Assembly (NCBI GenBank): GCA_022702195.1
Contig: JAKONB010000331.1
Span: forward strand, 1 to 17,920
Length of the DNA stretch: 17,920 nucleotides
Origin: Beijerinckiaceae bacterium
Lineage (GTDB): Bacteria > Pseudomonadota > Alphaproteobacteria > Rhizobiales > Beijerinckiaceae
Reading direction: 5' to 3'
The position numbers were made by a program, and so were the translations under genes. How positions within the stretch are numbered: position 1 is the stretch's first letter; each line of letters begins with the position of its first letter. The notes under the pieces were generated by a model. It did not search any database. It saw only the letters and a list, made by a program, of their open reading frames with translations, and was not told the origin of the DNA. Below are positions 14,351 through 17,920 of the stretch, piece after piece.

Positions 14351-14379
14351 CCCCGAAAGGCGGCCTCCGTCTTTCGGGG
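14351..14379 (+). terminator. Nine-bp stem just after the lipase-repeat gene
   Basis: CCCCGAAAG (14351-14359) pairs perfectly with CTTTCGGGG (14371-14379) around an 11-nt loop, six nt after the TGA. It is followed by GAAAGG rather than a U-tract, so it is a good 3' stem but not a canonical intrinsic terminator. Confidence 0.55.
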
Positions 14380-14623
14380 AAAGGACGATGCGCGACCGCG
14401 TGTTCTCGAGCGATGCCGATGGGTCGTCGGTTCTCTGGAAGGACGCATGAGGCTTTCAAGCGGCTCGAGCCCGCGTGGCGGGGCACGGGAGCAAAACCGC
14501 CCAGGACGGCAGGATTCCCCCTGCCCGCAACACAGGGTCGGAAACCTTCTGAAACCCAGATTTGTGAAAATGCATCAGGGGCCGAACAGGGTCTGATCGA
14601 CCGCTCGTGCCACGCTCCGGGCT
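14380..14623. other. Intergenic region between convergent genes
   Basis: It contains a 20-codon frame at 14388-14450 with AGGA too close to its ATG, and a small GGCAG/CTGCC hairpin near 14500. Neither looks functional. A modest AT-rich patch lies at about 14545-14575. No gene is supported here. Confidence 0.4.
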
Positions 14624-15076
14624 TCAGCCGGCGGGCGGGGTCAGGACCAGCTTGCCTTCGAAGGGCGCCATTCGGTTGCCCGTGGTGGTGCAGGCATAGG
14701 TCTCGGTCCCCTCCATCAGGGTCCGGATCTTGAGCGTGCCCTGACCGTTCGCCTTCATCAGATAGCCTTTCTCGCTCGCCACGTGGATGAGCGAGCCGTC
14801 CGCATGGAGGACGTGCCCCTTCTCGAACTGGCCGGGGGCCGTGATGGTGACGGCGACGTTCGCCGTGTTGACGATGTGCAGGGCGACATTCGTGTTCGAC
14901 GGCAACCGAAGCTCGGCGGGGGCGCAGACCGGCTTGTCACCCTCCATCGTGATGGTCAGCTCGCCCTGAACCGTCGTGTCGCTCGATGCGGGCGGCAGCG
15001 GCTTTCCCTCGGCGAGGGCAGGATTCGTGAAGGCCGTGGCGGCGAGCGCGCCAAGGCCGATCATTGCATGACGCAT
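14624..15076 (-). CDS. Exported cupredoxin-like protein with an incomplete copper site
   Basis: The 150-residue product has a signal peptide (MRHAMIGLGALAATAFTNPALA, cleavage at about residue 22), so it is periplasmic. The ATG at 15076 gives this signal; a longer frame upstream does not. The body alternates strands like a cupredoxin (GELTITMEGDKPVCAPAEL, VALHIVNTANVAVTITAPG, GTLKIRTLMEGTETYACTT). It ends with C-TTTGNR-M-APFEGKLVLTP, the last-loop position where cupredoxins keep Cys-His-Met ligands. Here Cys129 and Met136 are present but no histidine lies between them. Cys51 could form a disulfide with Cys129 instead. A type 1 copper site is therefore doubtful, and it may be a structural or chaperone relative. 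Function unknown. It is on the same strand as the next gene, 117 nt apart. Confidence 0.75.
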   Translation of the reverse strand: MRHAMIGLGALAATAFTNPALAEGKPLPPASSDTTVQGELTITMEGDKPVCAPAELRLPSNTNVALHIVNTANVAVTITAPGQFEKGHVLHADGSLIHVASEKGYLMKANGQGTLKIRTLMEGTETYACTTTGNRMAPFEGKLVLTPPAG

Positions 15077-15193
15077 GATGCCGGCTCTCTTCGGGGTTTG
15101 GGATGTCCCGAGGAAAGGGATACGGCGACCTGAGAGTTCCTGTTTGCGGCAGCTGGCCGCAACCGGCCCGGTTCCCGGCACCTCAGGAAATCG

Positions 15194-15637
15194 TCACCGA
15201 GGGGCCAGGCACTGGGATTGCGGGACGTAGAGCGCCAGATCGCCCTGCTTCGGGTTGTTGAGCGTGAACGGGGCATCCGAGAGGCGCGGCCCGAACCCGT
15301 TGCCGAGCTCGCGGTCGAAGAACGTATCCCCGACCTGGAAGTAGCAGCGGTCCAGAATGGCCGTATAGGCGAAGGAGTCCTGGACGACCGGGGCTCCCAC
15401 ATCCGCCGGACCGCAATAGGCCGCGACGCCCACCGTCCCGGACATGGCCAGACGGAACGAGGCGGTCGAGCGCGGCCGCACCGAAAAGGAGGCCCCGGCC
15501 TCCTGGGTGACCACGAGGGTATAGGGCGACCGGTTGTAGACGTGGCGCAGGCAATCCGCCTCCGCGACGCTGGAGAGGGTTCCGCCCAGGGCGGCAGCCA
15601 GGACGAACTTGCACAGCCACGACGCGGATTTCGGCAT
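15194..15637 (-). CDS. Small exported cysteine-bearing protein of unknown function
   Basis: The 147-residue protein starts MPKSASWLCKFVLAAALGG; the ATG at 15637 has GGAGAG at 15650-15645 on the minus strand with a 7-nt spacer. A signal peptide ends at about AEA-D (residue 27-28). The mature protein has four cysteines (Cys29, 75, 98 and 143), suggesting two disulfides. Readable segments are HVYNRSPYTLVVTQEAG, FSVRPRSTASFRLAMSG and a C-terminal NNPKQGDLALYVP. The pattern of an asparagine-bearing strand followed by polar strands suggests a beta-sandwich, of the sort seen in small secreted proteins that bind surfaces or ligands, but I recognise no family. Upstream lies a short palindrome that may regulate it. 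Confidence 0.75.
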   Translation of the reverse strand: MPKSASWLCKFVLAAALGGTLSSVAEADCLRHVYNRSPYTLVVTQEAGASFSVRPRSTASFRLAMSGTVGVAAYCGPADVGAPVVQDSFAYTAILDRCYFQVGDTFFDRELGNGFGPRLSDAPFTLNNPKQGDLALYVPQSQCLAPR

Positions 15638-15694
15638 CACGTTTCTCTCCACCGGACGCATAGTTTGAAGGTTTAGGCCAAGGATAGACCGGAA

Positions 15695-15705
15695 ACCAAA
15701 TTGGT
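15695..15705. promoter_or_regulatory. Short palindrome ACCAA-A-TTGGT between two minus-strand genes
   Basis: A perfect 5-bp inverted repeat with a single central base lies 58 nt upstream of the ATG of the gene ending at 15194, with TGGTACG repeated directly beside it at 15703-15720. This could be an operator for that gene, but the length is short and chance occurrence cannot be excluded. Confidence 0.25.
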
Positions 15706-15730
15706 ACGTGGCTGGTACGCGCAGCCCGAA

Positions 15731-16033
15731 CTATTGGTTGCCGATGGACGGACCGCCCGCCGTCCCTCCGGTGCCGGGCGGCCCGCTGGTCGGCGTCCCG
15801 CCGATGTTCACGCCCGGCGCCGTGCCGGGGACGGAGGCGGGGCTCGGATTGCCCGGGATCGCCGCTGCGGGCCGCCCGCTCTCATCCGGCGCGGCCGGAA
15901 CCGGACCGGGCGCCATGGACGGCGTCGTCACGCCTGTGTTACCGGCGCCCCCGGTGGGGGCGAGCTTCTGCGCCTGGGCCGGGCTCGCCAGCAGGGCGGC
16001 CAAGGCGGCGAGGGCGATCGTCGAGCGTGTCAT
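15731..16033 (-). CDS. Small exported Pro/Gly/Ala-rich protein
   Basis: The 100-residue protein has a clear signal peptide (MTRSTIALAALAALLASPAQA, cleavage at about residue 21-22). The rest is low complexity, rich in Pro, Gly, Ala and Thr (PSMAPGPVPAAPDE, PGTGGTAGGPSIGNQ), and surely disordered. The ATG at 16033 was chosen for the signal; no Shine-Dalgarno is evident. It has no cysteines or charged clusters. Proteins of this kind are common in Methylobacterium annotations as hypothetical. The frame is supported by the signal and by the strong third-position G+C bias; function is unknown. It is divergent from the next gene with 203 nt between. Confidence 0.65.
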   Translation of the reverse strand: MTRSTIALAALAALLASPAQAQKLAPTGGAGNTGVTTPSMAPGPVPAAPDESGRPAAAIPGNPSPASVPGTAPGVNIGGTPTSGPPGTGGTAGGPSIGNQ

Positions 16034-16114
16034 GAGGATGTCCGTGCGGATGTGCTGGTCGGCAACCGCGACACGCACCGGAAGTTCATTCGTCCGATGG
16101 ACGAGACTCGCGCG

Positions 16115-16130
16115 AGCCGGGATCCCGGCT
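16115..16130. promoter_or_regulatory. Perfect 16-nt palindrome between divergent exported-protein genes
   Basis: AGCCGGGATCCCGGCT is its own reverse complement with no loop. It lies in the 203-nt space between two divergent genes, 82 nt from one start and 107 nt from the other. GTCC-GAT-GGAC (16092-16102) is a second short inverted repeat close by. A dimeric regulator acting on both genes is possible; a hairpin in the mRNA leader is an alternative. Confidence 0.35.
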
Positions 16131-16236
16131 TGTTCCGGCGGCCTTCAGACAGGTCGGCCCGAGCGGCGATCGCCACGCAATTCGGAACGAGCGCACCGGT
16201 ATTTCGTTGGACTCCGACAGGACACCGGAGAACATG

Positions 16237-16536
16237 ATGAAGTCTATCTTCGCGATCACGATTGCCGCTGCCGCCCTCGGTTCGGTCTCCACCGCCTCGC
16301 TCGCCGCGCCTTGCCAGGTCGGAACCACGACGAACGCGCACGGCCAGCACGGATCGAGCGACAAGAGCTCCAAGGCCGACGGCGCGTCCGACACGAAGGT
16401 GACCCCCGGTGCCAAGGCCGAGTCGCCTGGTACGGTGGGCGCCCTGAACAATGTCGGGTCCAACACCCAGCCCGGCGCCAACGAGAAGAAGCCCGCGGAG
16501 GGGCAGGTCGTGAAGCCCGGCAGCGACGATTGCTGA
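16237..16536 (+). CDS. Small exported Gly/Ser/Lys-rich protein, YjbE-like style
   Basis: The 99-residue protein has a signal peptide (MKSIFAITIAAAALG..., cleavage at about SLAA-P, residue 24). The ATG at 16237 follows GGAG at 16227-16230 with a 6-nt spacer; the adjoining ATG at 16234 is too close. The mature part is hydrophilic and disordered (TTTNAHGQHGSSDKSSKADG, then SPGTVGALNNVGSN). It has two cysteines, Cys26 near the new N-terminus and Cys99 as the very last residue, which may bridge the ends. The SPGTVGALNN motif recalls small secreted proteins in rhizobia that are often annotated YjbE (exopolysaccharide production), but that is from memory and only weak evidence. A strong terminator follows, so it is a single-gene transcript. 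Confidence 0.75.
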   Translation: MKSIFAITIAAAALGSVSTASLAAPCQVGTTTNAHGQHGSSDKSSKADGASDTKVTPGAKAESPGTVGALNNVGSNTQPGANEKKPAEGQVVKPGSDDC

Positions 16537-16570
16537 TCGCGCCTGCTGGTCGTATCTCGACCTGAGTTTC

Positions 16571-16600
16571 ACCCGCCCGGCTCCGGCCCGGCGGGTTTTT
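16571..16600 (+). terminator. Intrinsic terminator
   Basis: ACCCGCC (16571-16577) pairs with GGCGGGT (16590-16596), with extra GC pairs inside, and five Ts follow at 16596-16600. It lies 35 nt after the stop of the exported-protein gene on the same strand. Confidence 0.85.
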
Positions 16601-16793
16601 CGTGGGCGATGATCCCGATCGCCCATCCGGTCGGTCCGATATCATACCCGTGGCCGACGCGGACCCCGATCCGAACCTATGTTAACACCGAGGATAAGTC
16701 CTTACCGTACCATGGCTTGATCGCGGCCATACCCCTGGCCTTCCGCGCTTGGGAGACCCTTGTGCTCCCGCCAGCCTATGCGCGGAGAACGTT

Positions 16794-17033
16794 GTGCCTC
16801 GCTACTTCTTCGATGTGAATGACGGCTGCAATCAGCGCGACGACGAGGGCGTTCTCTGCGCCGATCTGCAACGCGCCGTGTTCGAGGCCAAGAAATTGCT
16901 GCCGCAGATTGCCGCCGATGAAGTGCCCAAGGATGGCGAGCGCCAAGCCATCACGGTGCTGGTGACGGACGAAGACGGGCGGGCGGTCTACATGGCGGCT
17001 CTGTCCTATACCGGGACATGGCTGATCCGGTGA
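16794..17033 (+). CDS. DUF6894-type small protein
   Basis: The 79-residue product begins MPRYFFDVNDGCNQRDDEG from a GTG at 16794, with GGAG at 16784-16787 and a 6-nt spacer. That start matches the typical N-terminus of this family (MPRYYFDVxDG..xxDxxG), whereas the longer frame does not. The family is abundant in Methylobacterium and other Rhizobiales and its function is unknown. The rest, with LQRAVFEAKKLLPQIAADEVP and ITVLVTDEDGRAVYMAALSY, follows the usual helix-strand-strand pattern. It is cytosolic. It is convergent with the metallophosphoesterase gene. Confidence 0.85.
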   Translation: MPRYFFDVNDGCNQRDDEGVLCADLQRAVFEAKKLLPQIAADEVPKDGERQAITVLVTDEDGRAVYMAALSYTGTWLIR

Positions 17034-17038
17034 GGGCG

Positions 17039-17058
17039 GCAGGGCATCCCGGCCCTGC
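17039..17058. terminator. Stem between convergent genes, with a competing longer pairing
   Basis: GCAGGGC (17039-17045) pairs with GCCCTGC (17052-17058) five nt after the DUF6894 stop. The same left arm, extended to GGCAGGGCA (17038-17046), also pairs perfectly with TGCCCTGCC (17104-17112). The two structures exclude each other. No U-tract is present on either strand, so a terminator role is likely only by position. Confidence 0.4.
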
Positions 17059-17130
17059 GGTCGGCCCCTCGATCGAAGCCGCATCGCTCGCCGCTCGCTC
17101 GGGTGCCCTGCCGGTCCCCGGTCGGAGACC

Positions 17131-17688
17131 TCACCGCAGGCCGCGCGCCGCCATTTCCTCGGGGGCCTGCGCCGCCGCATCCTGGCGGGCGATGAGCGCG
17201 GCGAGGTCGACCGGCCGATAGTCGCAGGCATCCGCTCCGACATCGCAAGATCGGCTGGTATCGGGCAGGCAGGCATGGGTATGCCCGTAGAAGTGGCGCG
17301 TGTCCCGCCAGAAGCCCGGCCACGACCGATGCGGATAATGGGAGAGGAACAGGCGCCACGGCTGGCCCGCGCCGTCCGATACCGTGATGCGGGCACTCTC
17401 CACGGGAGGATCGGTCCATGGCAGATCCAGAACCCGATTGGTGTCATGGTTGCCGCGCACCAGGCGCTTGGTGCCGTTGAGGCGTGCGAACACGCTGGCG
17501 CAATGGTCGCGGCTGGCGCCCGCCGCGAAATCGCCGAGGTGCCAGACGTCGTCCTCCTCGGAGACGATGGCGTTCCAACGGGCGATCAGCGCCTCGTCAT
17601 GGCCTTCGACGGAGCCGAAGGCGTGCCGACGCCGCTGAACCAGCGGCGCATCTCCGAAATGCGTATCGGCCGTGAAGAACGTCGCCAT
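17131..17688 (-). CDS. Calcineurin-like metallophosphoesterase
   Basis: The 185-residue protein carries all core metallophosphoesterase motifs: D-x-H (Asp8, His10), GD at 52-53, GNHD at 79-82, the histidine in SHYPH (117), and GHTH at 135-138. These place two metal ions for phosphoester hydrolysis. It has no signal, so it is cytosolic. The compact length, with DVWHLGDFA and FYGHTHA, matches small phosphoesterases that are often annotated as metallophosphatase and sometimes carried by phages; the substrate is unknown. The ATG at 17688 has no strong Shine-Dalgarno. It is convergent with the DUF6894 gene, and a possible reading frame ends 12 nt upstream of its start. Confidence 0.9.
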   Translation of the reverse strand: MATFFTADTHFGDAPLVQRRRHAFGSVEGHDEALIARWNAIVSEEDDVWHLGDFAAGASRDHCASVFARLNGTKRLVRGNHDTNRVLDLPWTDPPVESARITVSDGAGQPWRLFLSHYPHRSWPGFWRDTRHFYGHTHACLPDTSRSCDVGADACDYRPVDLAALIARQDAAAQAPEEMAARGLR

Positions 17689-17700
17689 GCGTCCCGTGTC

Positions 17701-17919
17701 TCATGCGCCCCGACGAGGCGGGCAGGGGCCGAACCTGGTCTCGACCTGCGAGATGGCGCGGGTCCGGCAGGCCGCAAGTCGCCGCGACATCGCGCCGACG
17801 CCGGCGGAGCGTCTCGGGCCGGCCGCATGTCTGGCCAGGGCGGGGTTTTTCGTTTCGGTGAGCCGGTCCGTGTCGTACAGATCACCGATCGGGCGCGCCG
17901 ACCCGGCCCGTTTGGAAGG
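17701..17919 (-). CDS. Possible C-terminal part of a gene entering from the right edge
   Basis: On the minus strand a frame is open from the right edge to a TGA at 17703-17701, giving 72 codons with a readable GDLYDTDRLTETKNPALARHA and an Arg-rich tail (CPPRRGA). By hand count about 80% of codons end in G or C, higher than the competing frame with a GTG at 17885. The stop lies 12 nt before the metallophosphoesterase start, as in an operon. I recognise no family, and an open frame of this length can arise by chance in GC-rich DNA. If it is not real, the last 230 nt are non-coding. Confidence 0.3.
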   Translation of the reverse strand, partial: PSKRAGSARPIGDLYDTDRLTETKNPALARHAAGPRRSAGVGAMSRRLAACRTRAISQVETRFGPCPPRRGA

Positions 17920-17920
17920 C

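Noticed and set aside
14388..14450. Twenty-codon frame after the lipase gene
   Set aside because: Its AGGA is only two nt from the ATG and nothing follows it on that strand; probably chance.
1..17920. tRNA, rRNA, riboswitch, insertion sequence, integrase or phage features
   Set aside because: Nothing resembling conserved tRNA arms, rRNA, known riboswitch cores, transposase motifs or terminal inverted repeats was found by reading.

Overview
The window is a stretch of a GC-rich (roughly 70% G+C) alphaproteobacterial chromosome. The style of the small proteins (a DUF6894-type protein, short secreted Pro/Gly-rich proteins), the EntEBA and HmuTUV sequences and the codon use all suggest Methylobacterium or a close relative. 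That assignment is inference; there is no rRNA or other marker gene here. I see no tRNA, rRNA, insertion sequence, phage gene or CRISPR array.

Region 1 (1-5480) is an iron-acquisition island. The end of entE (2,3-dihydroxybenzoate-AMP ligase), entB (isochorismatase plus aryl carrier domain) and entA (2,3-dihydro-2,3-dihydroxybenzoate dehydrogenase) run left to right and make and activate 2,3-dihydroxybenzoate for a catechol siderophore. They meet, tail to tail, an hmuTUV operon on the minus strand (periplasmic haem-binding protein, permease, ATPase). The three hmu genes overlap by 8 nt at each junction. An AT-rich island upstream of hmuT is the likely promoter.

Region 2 (5430-9600) holds single genes: a 67-residue four-cysteine protein ending in a textbook intrinsic terminator, a divergent 100-residue unknown protein, a cytosolic gamma-glutamyltransferase-like Ntn hydrolase, and a beta-barrel outer-membrane protein of the phenol MetA-pathway family.

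Region 3 (9239-11170) is a two-gene minus-strand unit: a soluble chemoreceptor with two nearly identical PAS domains (BdlA-like architecture), followed by a 119-residue helical protein of unknown role. A perfect short inverted repeat lies just upstream of the receptor.

Region 4 (11636-14345) has two plus-strand hydrolases: an HSL-family alpha/beta-hydrolase, and a class-3-lipase-like domain fused to six copies of a roughly 38-residue 'NPDV...HY...G..EGR' repeat.

Region 5 (14624-16600) is a group of four small exported proteins: a cupredoxin-like protein with an incomplete copper site, a cysteine-bearing protein, a Pro/Gly-rich protein, and a divergently transcribed Gly/Ser/Lys-rich protein followed by a strong terminator. 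Region 6 (16794-17920) has a DUF6894-like protein convergent with a metallophosphoesterase, and a possible reading-frame end entering from the right edge.

Nothing here is a clear-cut new defence or mobile system. The most unusual items are the lipase-repeat fusion, the small four-cysteine protein, the receptor with its helical companion, and the cluster of small exported proteins.
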